From UBA4615 sp046046245 (GTDB taxonomy: Bacteria; Pseudomonadota; Gammaproteobacteria; Burkholderiales; Burkholderiaceae_E), in the NCBI GenBank assembly GCA_046046245.1, contig JBJOKE010000054.1, positions 1-64,000 on the forward strand: 64,000 bases of DNA, in the 5' to 3' direction. Positions within the stretch are counted from its first letter, which is position 1. The number at the start of each line of letters is the position of its first letter. Positions 42,007 to 51,425 of the stretch are shown one piece after another. The notes beneath the pieces are model-generated. The model was not told the DNA's origin and did no database searches. It saw only the letters and a list, made by a program, of their open reading frames with translations. The position numbers and the translations under genes were made by a program.

Positions 42007-42876
42007 TCACCAGGGCACGAACCCGGCGACCTCGACCACCGACGCGTCCTTCGCATCGATCACCACCGTGCCGTCGCTGGCCGGACCGCGCAGCGGCAGG
42101 TACCGCAGCGAGCCCTCGGCGCGCCCGGACCGTGCGACCAGCGCGTCGATCTCGGCGCCGCGGCCAGGATTCAGCGCGCGCAGCCGCGACAGCGGCAGCG
42201 ACCGCTCGAGCGCGGTGTCGCGCTCGCTGGCGTAGTCCACGTAGAGCCGCGGATGGTGCTGGACGTCGCGGCCCTGCACCAGCGCCTCGATCACGATCGC
42301 GATCCGCTCGTCCGGCAAGGCCGGTGGGCGCGCGGCCACCCAGCGCGGCCGCATCGGGTCGATCCGCGCGTTCGGATTGTCGCGCGCGGCCTCGCGGTCC
42401 TGTGGCCGCAGGTCGGCCGGCGAGGTCACCTCGAAGCGATCCTTGACCAGCACGACGAAGGCCGGACGGCCCTGGTACAGCGTGTGCACGCCGTAGGCGA
42501 GCGCGGCGAGCTGCAGCGCGCAGATGGTCGCGAGGTCCCACTTCAGTCGCGGCTTGCTGCGGTCGTAGACCAGCAGCGTGAGCAGCGGACCGACCACCAG
42601 ATCGACGCCGAAGACGATGACGAGGATCGCGCCGACGCCGAGCAGGCGCGGCAGCGGTCCCGGATACCAGGCGCCGAACACGACCGCACACACCGCCAGG
42701 ACCACCACGGTGCAGGCGAGCAGGTGGATGCCAGCGGCACGCAGGCGCTCGCGCAGGCTGCTGCCGGCAGGAACGACCGTGGTCGGTCGCGGGGCGGGCA
42801 GGCCGGTGATCAACGGGCGGTCGAACGCATCCCGCGGTGAGGCGGGCTGTGGGTCAGCGGCAGCGCGTCGGAGCAT
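42007..42876 (-). CDS. type IV pilin accessory protein, TfpZ/FimB-like
   Basis: A 289-residue membrane protein. Three hydrophobic helices lie at about residues 50-70, 78-100 and 118-135, with WYPGPLPRLLGVG, VDLVVGPLLTLLVYD and LAALAYGVHTLYQGRPAFVV, closely matching the TfpZ/TfpX/FimB group that sits next to type IV pilin genes. The rest is a periplasmic region. Known members affect pilin maturation or assembly in ways not fully defined. No pilin gene is visible here; thiE ends seven bases away (convergent). Start at the ATG 42876. Confidence 0.82.
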   Translation of the reverse strand: MLRRAAADPQPASPRDAFDRPLITGLPAPRPTTVVPAGSSLRERLRAAGIHLLACTVVVLAVCAVVFGAWYPGPLPRLLGVGAILVIVFGVDLVVGPLLTLLVYDRSKPRLKWDLATICALQLAALAYGVHTLYQGRPAFVVLVKDRFEVTSPADLRPQDREAARDNPNARIDPMRPRWVAARPPALPDERIAIVIEALVQGRDVQHHPRLYVDYASERDTALERSLPLSRLRALNPGRGAEIDALVARSGRAEGSLRYLPLRGPASDGTVVIDAKDASVVEVAGFVPW

Positions 42877-43017
42877 GGGTGGTGATGGCTTGAACGGGTC
42901 GGGACGGTCCGGCGGAAGCTACGGGGCGGTCCGGATCGGTTCGAGATCGGCCGATGGGCGGACTTCCCCGGGGGGGCCGTCGGCACCGCGCGAATCACGG
43001 CCGCCGACGACGCGGCC

Positions 43018-44274
43018 TCAGCGGGCGAGCCTCCGGGTCGCGACGGGCCGCGGCGCGGCGGCGACCGACTCGCCGCGCGGCTGCATCACGAAGCTCAGCA
43101 CGAACGACGCGGCGAGGAACTCGAAGCCCGCGAGCAGGAGCGTCGCGGCGGGGATCGCCGCGCGCATCGTCCGGGAGGGGTTGAGCGCCGACAGGCCGAC
43201 GTCCGCCCACTCCATCAGGGACAGCGTGCCCGCGCCGATTCCGAGAGCGATGAGTCCGAGCCCGACGAGGAGTCCGCGCTCGAGCGTGAAGGTGCGCACC
43301 AGCAGGTCCCATCCGCGTCGCTTGGGCAGGTGTCCCGCGGCGACGCCCGCCGCCTTCGTGATCACCGCGAGCAGCGACAGCTGCAGCCCGAGGACCGACA
43401 TGGTCGCCGAGTACAGCAGCGTGTGGACGTCGAAGCCGACGTTTCCGATGCGCACCGGCCCGAGCGCGAGCAGCAGCGAGGCCAGGCCGCCAGCCGCGAG
43501 CAGCGCCATGCCCGGATACAGCAGCAGCCAGCGCGGGCTGTACATCAGCAGCAGCCGCAGGTGGCGCCAGCCGTCACGCCAGCTGCGCAGGTGCGGCGGC
43601 CGGTCGCGGCCGTCCTTCGCGAGCGTGGTCGGCACCTCCTCGATGCGCAGTCCGGCGAGGCTCGCGCGCATCACCATCTCGCTCGCGAACTCCATGCCGG
43701 GTGAACTGAGCCGCAGCCCGAGGATCGCGTCGCGATCGAAGGCCCGCAGGCCGCAGTGGAAATCGCCGATCCGCGTCGGGAAGAGCAGGCGGCCGATGAA
43801 CGACAGCACGGGATTGCCGAACCATCGGTGCAGCGGCGGCATCGCACCCTTCTCGATACCTCCCGCGAACCGGTTGCCCATCACCAGCTGCGCGCCGGCA
43901 CGCAGACGTCCGACGAAGGCGTCGAGCGAGCCGAAATCGTAGCTGTCGTCGGCGTCGCCCATCACCACCCAGCGGCCGCGGGCCGCGGAGATGCCGCCGA
44001 TCAGCGCCGCGCCGTAGCCGCGGGTCTCGACGCGCACCACTCGGGCACCGGCCGCGGCGGCGATCTCGCGCGAACCGTCGGTCGACCCGTTGTCCGCCAC
44101 GATGACCTCGCCCGACACGCCCGACTGCTCGAACCACTGCATCGCCTTCGCGACGCATGTCGCGACGGTTCGGGCCTCGTTCAGGCAGGGCATCACCACG
44201 GTCACCTCGAGAGTCGCATCTCCAGGGAGGTCTGAACCGCGGACGCGTTCGAGGGTCGGGGCTGTTTCGGCCAT
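43018..44274 (-). CDS. membrane-anchored GT2 glycosyltransferase (polyprenyl-phosphate sugar synthase-like)
   Basis: 418 residues. Residues 20-240 form a GT2 domain: VTVVMPCLNEARTVATCV, ADNGSTDGSREIA, GDADDSYDF (metal motif) and GNRFAGGIEKGAMP. Residues about 250-400 hold four or more membrane helices. This arrangement resembles GtrB/dolichol-phosphate-glucose synthase enzymes that load a sugar on a polyprenyl phosphate. The start ATG is at 44274; the 395-base gap beyond it leads to the divergent pse operon. It may prepare a lipid-linked sugar for glycan modification. Confidence 0.85.
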   Translation of the reverse strand: MAETAPTLERVRGSDLPGDATLEVTVVMPCLNEARTVATCVAKAMQWFEQSGVSGEVIVADNGSTDGSREIAAAAGARVVRVETRGYGAALIGGISAARGRWVVMGDADDSYDFGSLDAFVGRLRAGAQLVMGNRFAGGIEKGAMPPLHRWFGNPVLSFIGRLLFPTRIGDFHCGLRAFDRDAILGLRLSSPGMEFASEMVMRASLAGLRIEEVPTTLAKDGRDRPPHLRSWRDGWRHLRLLLMYSPRWLLLYPGMALLAAGGLASLLLALGPVRIGNVGFDVHTLLYSATMSVLGLQLSLLAVITKAAGVAAGHLPKRRGWDLLVRTFTLERGLLVGLGLIALGIGAGTLSLMEWADVGLSALNPSRTMRAAIPAATLLLAGFEFLAASFVLSFVMQPRGESVAAAPRPVATRRLAR

Positions 44275-44669
44275 GGCAATCCGTAGGCGATGCCCGAGTG
44301 TGTCTTCACGTGCAGCCCGAACACACTTCGGCAGCGACGATCGGACCGCTGGGATCGCCAGACGGCATGCACGCGCCGACCCACCCGCGGAAGACGTCGA
44401 CGCACCGCACCCGACCGAGGCGTGCCGGTCCGGGTCGACCGAGCTCGGGTCGGCCCCTCCCGACGTCCTGCCCGAGACCGGGTCGAAGGGACCTCGCCTC
44501 GACGCCGCGCCTCGTTGCCGGTTGGCCCCACGCCCACCGCTCCTCGGCGCCCGGCAGGCGTCCATCTGCCGACCCCTCATCGGAGGCGCCGGCGCCACCC
44601 CATAATCCGGCCATGCCTGACGGATCGGCACGCCAATCAGAGGTCGGGGACAGGACGGAGTCAGCACGA
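44275..44669. other. 395-base divergent intergenic region before the pse operon
   Basis: No convincing gene is seen. It holds an inverted repeat AGTGTGT (44297-44303)/ACACACT (44321-44327) just upstream of the GT2 start, a perfect palindrome GGCGCCGGCGCC at 44585-44596, and a CATAAT hexamer at 44601-44606 that may be the pseB -10 box. The middle part is plain GC-rich sequence. Confidence 0.5.
44601..44606 (+). promoter_or_regulatory. possible -10 box for the pse operon
   Basis: CATAAT preceded by the GGCGCCGGCGCC palindrome at 44585-44596. Transcription would start near 44613, itself an ATG in frame with pseB, giving either a 57-base leader or a leaderless extended PseB. Confidence 0.4.
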
Positions 44670-45674
44670 ATGCTCAGGAACAGCACGATTCTGGTCACCG
44701 GCGGGACAGGCTCGTTCGGAAACGCGTTCGTGCCGATGACGCTCGAACGCTTCGATCCGAAGCGGATCATCGTCTTCTCGCGCGACGAGATGAAGCAGTG
44801 GAAGATGGCGAAGCGCTTCACGGGCGATCCGCGCGTGCGCTTCTTCATCGGCGACGTCCGGGATCGGGACCGGCTCTACCGGGCGCTGGACGGCGTCGAC
44901 GTGGTGGTTCACGCGGCGGCGACCAAGATCGTGCCGATCGCCGAATACAACCCGTTCGAGTGCATCAAGACGAACGTCAACGGCGCGATGAACCTCGTCG
45001 ACGCCTGCATCGACAAGGGCGTGCGGCGGATCGTCGCGCTGTCGACGGACAAGGCGAGCAGTCCGACCAACCTGTACGGCGCCTCCAAGCTCGCGTCCGA
45101 CAAGATCTTCATCGCGGGCAACTCGTACGCCGGCGCCCGCGACACGCGGTTCTCGGTCGTCCGCTACGGCAACGTCATGGGATCGCGCGGTTCCGTCATC
45201 CCTCACTTCCTGACCCTGCGCGACTCGGGCGTGCTGCCGTTGACCGATCCCAGGATGACCCGATTCATGATCACGCTCGAGCAGGCCGTCGAGACGGTCT
45301 GGCACGCGATCGACGACATGCACGGCGGCGAGACCTACGTCCGCAGGATCCCCTCGATCCGCCTTCCCGACATCGCGCGGGCGGTGTCGCCCGATGCCCG
45401 CCTGGACGTCATCGGCATCCGACCGGGCGAGAAGCTGCACGAGCAGATGATCAGCGCGGACGACGCGCCCCACACCTACGAGTATCCCGACTACTACAAG
45501 ATCCTCCCCGCCATCCACGACTGGAGCGAATGCCGGGAGCGGATCGGGACCGGGCAGCGCGTGCCCGAAGGCTTCGACTATTCGAGCGACACGAACCCGC
45601 AGTGGATGAGCGTCGAGACGCTGCGCAGCTGGATCATGGCGCGGGCAGACGCCCTGATGGAGGCCGCGCGGTGA
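44670..45674 (+). CDS. pseB: UDP-N-acetylglucosamine 4,6-dehydratase (inverting)
   Basis: First enzyme of pseudaminic acid synthesis: UDP-GlcNAc to UDP-2-acetamido-2,6-dideoxy-beta-L-arabino-hexos-4-ulose. The 334 residues match PseB: ILVTGGTGSFGNAF, FSRDEMKQWKMAKRF, VVHAAATKIVPIAEYNP, STDKASSPTNLYGASKL with catalytic Tyr and Lys, and RYGNVMGSRGSVIPHF. The ATG at 44670 follows GGAG by nine bases and gives the usual N-terminus; an in-frame ATG at 44613 would add 19 residues. GTGA overlap with pseC. Confidence 0.96.
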   Translation: MLRNSTILVTGGTGSFGNAFVPMTLERFDPKRIIVFSRDEMKQWKMAKRFTGDPRVRFFIGDVRDRDRLYRALDGVDVVVHAAATKIVPIAEYNPFECIKTNVNGAMNLVDACIDKGVRRIVALSTDKASSPTNLYGASKLASDKIFIAGNSYAGARDTRFSVVRYGNVMGSRGSVIPHFLTLRDSGVLPLTDPRMTRFMITLEQAVETVWHAIDDMHGGETYVRRIPSIRLPDIARAVSPDARLDVIGIRPGEKLHEQMISADDAPHTYEYPDYYKILPAIHDWSECRERIGTGQRVPEGFDYSSDTNPQWMSVETLRSWIMARADALMEAAR

Positions 45675-46831
45675 TTCCCTACGGCCGCCAGTCGATCGAC
45701 GACGCCGACATCGACGCCGTCGTCGCCGTGCTGCGCTCGGACTTCCTCACCCAGGGTCCGGTCGTCCCGGCTTTCGAGCAGGCCGTCTCGGAGCGGGTCG
45801 GCGCGGCGCATGCCGTGGCCTGCAGCAATGCGACCGCCGCGCTGCATCTCGCCTGCGCGGCGCTGGACCTCGGGCCGGGCGATCTGCTGTGGACGTCGCC
45901 GATCACCTTCGTCGCGTCGGCGAACTGCGGCCGCTACTGCGGCGCGGACGTGGACTTCGTCGACATCGATCCGCAGACCTGGACGATGTGTCCGAGGGCG
46001 CTCGAGCGCAAGCTCGACGAGGCAGCGGCTCGGGGCCGGCTGCCCAAGGTCATCGTGCCGGTTCACCTGTGCGGCCAGCCGGCCGACATGGCCGCGATCG
46101 CCGCGCTCGCGCGTCGGCACGGCGTGCGCGTCATCGAGGACGCGTCGCATGCGATCGGCGCGAGCCACCGCGGCCTGCCGGTGGGCGCATGCACGCATGC
46201 GGACGTCGTGGTCTTCAGCTTCCATCCGGTGAAGATCATCACCACGGGCGAGGGCGGGATGGCATTGACCGACGACGCGGCGCTGGCGCGTCGGATGGCG
46301 ATGCTGAGGTCCCACGGCATCGTCCGGGATCCGGCGGAGATGATCGACCCGCCCGAAGGCCCCTGGGTCTACGAGCAGCAGGCCCTCGGCTGGAACTACC
46401 GGATGACCGACCTGCAGGCGGCCCTCGGCACCAGCCAGCTGCACAGGCTCGACGGATTCATCGCACGACGGCGCGCGCTCGCGGCGCGCTACGACGAGCG
46501 GCTCGCCGACCTGCCGATCCAGCGACCCCGGGTGCGACCCGGCGACGCGTCGTCCTGGCACCTGTATGTCGTGGGCATCGATCCGGCCCGCTGCGGCACC
46601 GACCGCCGCGCGGCCTACGATGCGATGCGTGCCGCGGGCTTCGGGGTGCAGGTCCACTATGCGCCGGTCCACCTGCACGCCTACTGGCGCGCACTCGGCT
46701 TCGCGCCGGGCGACTTCCCGCAGGCCGAACGCTACGCGGCCGGTGCGCTCACGATGCCGCTTCACCCGTCGCTCACCGACGCGCAGGTCGATGCGGCCGC
46801 CGACGCGCTCCGAAGAGCGATCACGCGATGA
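45671..46831 (+). CDS. pseC: UDP-4-amino-4,6-dideoxy-N-acetyl-beta-L-altrosamine transaminase
   Basis: PLP-dependent aminotransferase, second step of the pathway. The 386 residues begin with IPYGRQSIDDADIDAVVAVL, characteristic of PseC. SNATAALHLACAAL and VIEDASHAIGAS precede the PLP-lysine motif FSFHPVKIITTGEGG at about residue 182. GTG start at 45671 overlapping the pseB stop; ATGA overlap with pseF downstream, so the operon is strongly coupled. Confidence 0.96.
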   Translation: MIPYGRQSIDDADIDAVVAVLRSDFLTQGPVVPAFEQAVSERVGAAHAVACSNATAALHLACAALDLGPGDLLWTSPITFVASANCGRYCGADVDFVDIDPQTWTMCPRALERKLDEAAARGRLPKVIVPVHLCGQPADMAAIAALARRHGVRVIEDASHAIGASHRGLPVGACTHADVVVFSFHPVKIITTGEGGMALTDDAALARRMAMLRSHGIVRDPAEMIDPPEGPWVYEQQALGWNYRMTDLQAALGTSQLHRLDGFIARRRALAARYDERLADLPIQRPRVRPGDASSWHLYVVGIDPARCGTDRRAAYDAMRAAGFGVQVHYAPVHLHAYWRALGFAPGDFPQAERYAAGALTMPLHPSLTDAQVDAAADALRRAITR

Positions 46832-47526
46832 GGGTCGCCGTGATTCCGGCGCGCGGCGGCAGCAAGCGGATCCCGCGCAAGAACATCCGGCCTTTCGCCG
46901 GCGTTCCGATGATCGGCCATGCGATCGGCCTCGCCCGCGCCAGCGGTCTGTTCGATCGGATCGTCGTCTCGACGGACGACGACGAGATCGCCGGCGTGGC
47001 ACGCGACTTCGGCGCCGAGGTGCCCTTCCGGCGTCCGGCCGAGCTCGCCGACGACCGAGCGACGACCGCGCCGGTGGTGGCGCACGCGATCCAAGCCTGC
47101 GCGGCGCTCGGCTGGACCGCCGAACGGGTGTGCTGCCTGTACCCGTGCGTGCCGTTCCTCGATCCGACGGACCTGGCGGACGCGCTTGCGCTGCTCGACG
47201 GCTCCGAGGCGGACTTCAGTTTCCCGGTGGCGGCCTTCCCGTCCGCCGTGCAGCGGGCCCTGCGGCGCGGCGCGGACGGGCGCATGGCACCGATGTACCC
47301 GGAGCACGAGTTCGTCCGGACCCAGGACCTCGAGCCCGCGTACCACGACGCGGGGCAGTTCTACTGGGGCCGCACCGGCGCGTGGCTCGAAGGCCGGCGC
47401 GTGCACGGCGGAGGCATCGGACTTCCGGTACCCGCCTGGCGGGTGATCGATATCGACGGCCCAGACGACTGGACGCGAGCCGAGCTGCTGCACCGCGCGC
47501 TGAACGACCGGTCCACGCACCCATGA
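46828..47526 (+). CDS. pseF: pseudaminic acid cytidylyltransferase
   Basis: Activates pseudaminic acid with CTP to CMP-Pse. The 232 residues open with VAVIPARGGSKRIPRKNI, the CMP-sugar synthetase signature, followed by VVSTDDDEIAGVA and YHDAGQFYWGR, the latter typical of PseF. Start and stop overlap both neighbours by four bases (ATGA). It is placed before pseI although it acts after it. Confidence 0.95.
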   Translation: MRVAVIPARGGSKRIPRKNIRPFAGVPMIGHAIGLARASGLFDRIVVSTDDDEIAGVARDFGAEVPFRRPAELADDRATTAPVVAHAIQACAALGWTAERVCCLYPCVPFLDPTDLADALALLDGSEADFSFPVAAFPSAVQRALRRGADGRMAPMYPEHEFVRTQDLEPAYHDAGQFYWGRTGAWLEGRRVHGGGIGLPVPAWRVIDIDGPDDWTRAELLHRALNDRSTHP

Positions 47527-49229
47527 GCGACATGCCCTGCCTACACATCGCAGGCCGCCGGATCGCCGCCGACGAGCCGCCATACGTGATCGCCGAGCTG
47601 TCGGCCAACCACAACGGATCGCTGGACCATGCGATCGCGCTCATCGACGCGGCGCACGCCGCAGGCGCCGACGCGATCAAGTTGCAGACCTACACGCCCG
47701 ACACGATCACGCTCGACCTCGACACCGATGACTTCATGATCCGCGGCGGTCCCTGGGACGGGAGGCGGCTGCACGACCTCTACCGCGAGGCGCACACGCC
47801 CTGGGACTGGCACCCGGCGCTGTTCGAGCATGCCCGGCGCATCGGGATCACGATCTTCAGTTCGCCCTTCGACGCGACCGCCGTCGACCTGCTCGAGCGG
47901 CTCGGCGCGCCCGCGTACAAGATCGCCTCGTTCGAAGCCGTCGACATCCCGCTGATCCGACGGGTCGCGGCCACCGGCAAGCCCCTGATCATCTCGACCG
48001 GCATGGCCGACGAGCGCGAGATCGGGGAGGCGCTCGACGCCGCGTACGGCGCGGGCGCTCGCGAGGTCGCCCTGCTGCGCTGCGTGAGCGGCTATCCCGC
48101 AGCGGCGGCCGACTACCATCTCCGGACGATCCCGGACATGATCGAGCGCTTCGGCACGGTCACCGGCCTGTCGGACCACACGCTCGACGACGCGACCGCC
48201 GTCGCGAGCGTGGCGCTCGGCGCGGCCCTCGTCGAGAAGCACTTCACGCTCGATCGTCGCGACGGCGGCCCCGATGCGGGCTTCTCGCTCGAGCCGGCCG
48301 AGTTCGGGCGGCTGTGCAGGGCGGTGCGCACCGCCTGGGACAGCCTGGGTCGCATCGACTACGGGCGCAAACCCAGCGAGCAGGCCAATGTCGCGTTCCG
48401 CCGCTCGCTGTACTTCGTGCGCGCGCTGAGCGCCGGAGAGCTCGTGACGCCGGACGCGGTCCGCAGCATCCGGCCCGGCCACGGACTGGCTCCGAAGCAT
48501 CTCGACGCCGTGATCGGCCGGGTGCTCGCCGCGGACGTCGCGGTCGGGACGCCGGTTCGAGCGGAGCTCCTCATCGGATTCGACACCAAGGCGACCATGA
48601 CGCACCCAACCGCTTACCGCACCGAGCAGGAGTCCTTCTGGGCGGGCTCGTTCGGCACCGAGTACATCGAGCGCAACCAGGACGACTCGCTGCTGGCGGC
48701 CAACCTCGCCTTCTTCTCGAAGGCGCTCGCCCGAGCGGGCGCCATCGACGATGCGATCGAGTTCGGGGCGAACGTCGGGATGAACCTCCGGGCACTGCGT
48801 CAGCTGCGCCCGGGCATCGCGCTCGACGGGATCGAGATCAACCCCGCGGCGGCCGACCGTCTCGAGCAGGTGCTGACGCCCGAACGGGTTCATCGGGGCT
48901 CCATGCTCGAGTTCGAGCCGAGCCGCCGGTGGGACCTCGTCATGGCGAAGGGCGTGCTCATCCACATCGCACCGTCCTGCCTGCCTGACCTCTACGATCG
49001 ACTGGTCCGTGCCTGCGGCCGTTACCTGCTGATCGCGGAGTACTACAACCCGACACCCGTCGCGCTGAACTACCGCGGGCACACCGACCGTCTCTACAAG
49101 CGCGATTTCGCCGGCGAGCTGATGGATCGCCATCCGCAGATGTCGCTGGTGGACTACGGCTTCGTCTGGCGTCGCGATCCGGTCGCCCCGCAGGACGACA
49201 TCACCTGGTTCCTGCTGGAACGACGCTGA
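47523..49229 (+). CDS. pseI: pseudaminic acid synthase fused to a Pse-associated methyltransferase
   Basis: A 568-residue in-frame fusion. Residues 1-358 are PseI, which condenses 6-deoxy-AltdiNAc with phosphoenolpyruvate: YVIAELSANHNGSLDHA, AIKLQTYTPDTITLD, GLSDHTLDDA, VEKHFTLDR, then a SAF-type C-terminal domain ending near GTPVRAELLIGFD. Residues 359-568 start at an internal ATG (48597) as MTHPTAYRTEQESFWAGSFG and match the pseudaminic-acid-associated methylase family (EFGANVGMNLRAL, MAKGVLIHIAP, AEYYNPTPVALNYRGH). This partner is normally a separate gene. The ATG at 47523 overlaps pseF by ATGA. Internal initiation at 48597 could also yield a free methyltransferase. Confidence 0.93.
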   Translation: MSDMPCLHIAGRRIAADEPPYVIAELSANHNGSLDHAIALIDAAHAAGADAIKLQTYTPDTITLDLDTDDFMIRGGPWDGRRLHDLYREAHTPWDWHPALFEHARRIGITIFSSPFDATAVDLLERLGAPAYKIASFEAVDIPLIRRVAATGKPLIISTGMADEREIGEALDAAYGAGAREVALLRCVSGYPAAAADYHLRTIPDMIERFGTVTGLSDHTLDDATAVASVALGAALVEKHFTLDRRDGGPDAGFSLEPAEFGRLCRAVRTAWDSLGRIDYGRKPSEQANVAFRRSLYFVRALSAGELVTPDAVRSIRPGHGLAPKHLDAVIGRVLAADVAVGTPVRAELLIGFDTKATMTHPTAYRTEQESFWAGSFGTEYIERNQDDSLLAANLAFFSKALARAGAIDDAIEFGANVGMNLRALRQLRPGIALDGIEINPAAADRLEQVLTPERVHRGSMLEFEPSRRWDLVMAKGVLIHIAPSCLPDLYDRLVRACGRYLLIAEYYNPTPVALNYRGHTDRLYKRDFAGELMDRHPQMSLVDYGFVWRRDPVAPQDDITWFLLERR

Positions 49230-49272
49230 TGCGTCGACCCGACGCCTTCACGCCCGACACCGCCGACCCGAG

Positions 49273-50301
49273 ATGACCCTTCCCGCCGCCCTCACCGTCG
49301 ACCAGATCCGCTCGGATGCGTTCGCTGACCTGCAGCGCGCGGCGTATGCCAGCGACCTGCGCCGCCTGCATGCGCGACTCCCGGAATTCGTCCCGACCGA
49401 CTGCCCGGCGTGCGGCGGGGACGCCGCCGAGGCGAGATTCGAGAAGTACCGGTGCCGCTTCGTCGAATGCCGACGGTGCGCGACGCTGTACATGTCCCCG
49501 CGGCCGACCCCCGCGGTCATGGACGACTACTACCGTCACTCGGAGAACTACGCGATCTGGCGCGACCACATCTTCCCGCGGTCCGAGGCGGCGCGCCGGG
49601 AACGCATCTGCCGGCCCAACCTCGAGCACCTGATCGGGCGCTGCCGGCGCGCAGGCCTCGAGCGCCCGTCGCTCGTCGAGATCGGCCCGGGATTCGGGAC
49701 GTTCGCCGAGCTGGCTTCGCACAGCGGGTTCTTCGGCCAGGTCTCGGTCGTCGAGCGCACACCGTCGATGGCCGACGCCTGCCGGGCCAAGGGGGTGGCC
49801 GTCTTCGAAGCCTCCCTCGAGGAACTCGGTGCCGCGCGCGAGGGCATCGCCGACGCGGCGGTCTGCTTCGAGGTGATCGAGCACGTGTTCCGGCCGGACG
49901 AGTTCCTCACGTCGCTGCGCAGGCTGCTGCGGCCCGGCGCGGTGCTGGTACTCACCTGCCCGAACGGCCAGGGCTTCGACACCGCGATGCTCGGCGCCGC
50001 CTCGCCTGCGGTCGACACCGAGCACGTGAACCTGTTCAACCCCCATTCCGTGCAGGTGCTGCTGGAGCGCTGCGGATTCACCGACGTCGAGACCGAGACG
50101 CCGGGCCGGCTCGACGTCGAGATCGTGCGTCGCGCCGTGCTCGCGGACGAGGTCGACCTTGGAGCGGATCCGTTCTGGCGGGCCGTGCTGCGCGACCGGT
50201 TCGACACGCTCGGGCCTGCGTTCCAGCGCTTCCTCGGCGAGAACGGCCTGTCGGGCAGCATGAGGATCACCGCCCGGGCCTCGGAGCGACCGACCGCATG
50301 A
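49273..50301 (+). CDS. SAM-dependent methyltransferase with zinc-ribbon N-terminus
   Basis: A 342-residue class I methyltransferase. The N-terminus has paired cysteines, CPACGG and CRRCATLYMSPRP, typical of sugar C- or O-methyltransferases with a zinc ribbon. The SAM-binding motif VEIGPGFGTFAELA is at about residues 135-148, then AVCFEVIEHVFRPDEFL. It resembles enzymes in O-antigen and nonulosonic acid loci, but the substrate is not known. It follows pseI by 43 bases and overlaps the amidotransferase gene by ATGA. Confidence 0.85.
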   Translation: MTLPAALTVDQIRSDAFADLQRAAYASDLRRLHARLPEFVPTDCPACGGDAAEARFEKYRCRFVECRRCATLYMSPRPTPAVMDDYYRHSENYAIWRDHIFPRSEAARRERICRPNLEHLIGRCRRAGLERPSLVEIGPGFGTFAELASHSGFFGQVSVVERTPSMADACRAKGVAVFEASLEELGAAREGIADAAVCFEVIEHVFRPDEFLTSLRRLLRPGAVLVLTCPNGQGFDTAMLGAASPAVDTEHVNLFNPHSVQVLLERCGFTDVETETPGRLDVEIVRRAVLADEVDLGADPFWRAVLRDRFDTLGPAFQRFLGENGLSGSMRITARASERPTA

Positions 50302-51425
50302 GGTACTGCAGGCTCTGCCTCCAGCCCGACACGCGGCCGAACATCGTGTTCGACGAGCGGGGCATCTGCCCGGCCTGCATCTACTTCGGCGAGCTGCAGC
50401 ACGTCGACTGGCGATCGCGGATCGACACGATCCGCGAGATCGTCGCCGCACACCCGCGCAAGCCCGGCCAGTTCCACGACTGCATCATCGGCGTGAGCGG
50501 CGGCAAGGACAGCACGCGGCAGGCCTTGTGGGTGCGCGATGCCCTCGGCCTCAATCCGCTGCTCGTCTGCCTGAGCTATCCGCCCGAACAGGTCACGCAA
50601 CGCGGCGTCGACAACCTCTCCAACCTCATCGAGCTCGGTTTCGACGTCGTGATGTCCGCGCCGGCGCCGCAGACCTGGCGCAGGCTGAAGCGCGACGGGT
50701 TCGACGAGTTCACCAACTCCTTCCGCTCGACGGAGCTCGCCCTCTTCTCCTGCGTCCCGCAGATCGCCCTCCGGTACGGCATCGAGATCGTCTTCTGGGG
50801 CGAGAATCCGGCCCTGCAGCTCGGCGACATGAAGGCGCTCGGTCGGACCGGTTACGACGGGAACAACCTGCGTCACCTGAACACGCTGACCAGCGGCCGG
50901 GACTGGATGCTCGCGAGGGGCCACCGGGAGCAGGACCTGATCCCGTACCGGTACCCGGGCGTGGACGAATTCGAGCAGGCGAACCTCAACATCATCTACC
51001 TCGGCTGGTTCCTGGGCGACTGGTCGCTGCTCAACAACGCGCTCTATGCCTGCACCGAGGGCCTGCGGATCCGCGAGGACGGCGTGTCCGACACCGGCGA
51101 CCTGTTCGGCGTCACCGCGCTCGACGAAGACTTCACGCCGGTCAACCAGATGATCAAGTACTACAAGTACGGATTCGGGCGGACCACGGACTACGTCAAC
51201 GAGGAGATCCGGATCGGACGGATCTCGCGCGACGAGGGCATCGACCTCGTTCGACGTTACGACCATTGCTGCGGCGAGGTCTACGTCGCACGCTATTGCG
51301 ACTACCTGGGGATCTCCGTGGCGGACTTCCAGGCGCGGGTGCGCGCGGCGGCCGATCGCCGCCTCTTCACCGTCGGAGAGGAGGGTCTGCCGGTGCCGCG
51401 ATTCACGGTGGGAGTGGGGCTTTGA
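50298..51425 (+). CDS. N-acetyl sugar amidotransferase (PseA/WbpG-like)
   Basis: A 375-residue PP-loop ATPase that in known systems converts an acetamido group to acetamidino with ammonia supplied by HisH/HisF-like partners. Features: an N-terminal zinc ribbon (RYCRLCLQPDTRPN and CPACIYFGE), the PP-loop IIGVSGGKDSTRQA at about residues 57-70, and the family core FWGENPALQLGD and YYKYGFGRTTDYVNEEIR. The next two genes are HisH and HisF paralogues, so the set matches WbpG/HisH2/HisF2. ATGA and TTGA overlaps on both sides. Confidence 0.9.
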   Translation: MRYCRLCLQPDTRPNIVFDERGICPACIYFGELQHVDWRSRIDTIREIVAAHPRKPGQFHDCIIGVSGGKDSTRQALWVRDALGLNPLLVCLSYPPEQVTQRGVDNLSNLIELGFDVVMSAPAPQTWRRLKRDGFDEFTNSFRSTELALFSCVPQIALRYGIEIVFWGENPALQLGDMKALGRTGYDGNNLRHLNTLTSGRDWMLARGHREQDLIPYRYPGVDEFEQANLNIIYLGWFLGDWSLLNNALYACTEGLRIREDGVSDTGDLFGVTALDEDFTPVNQMIKYYKYGFGRTTDYVNEEIRIGRISRDEGIDLVRRYDHCCGEVYVARYCDYLGISVADFQARVRAAADRRLFTVGEEGLPVPRFTVGVGL

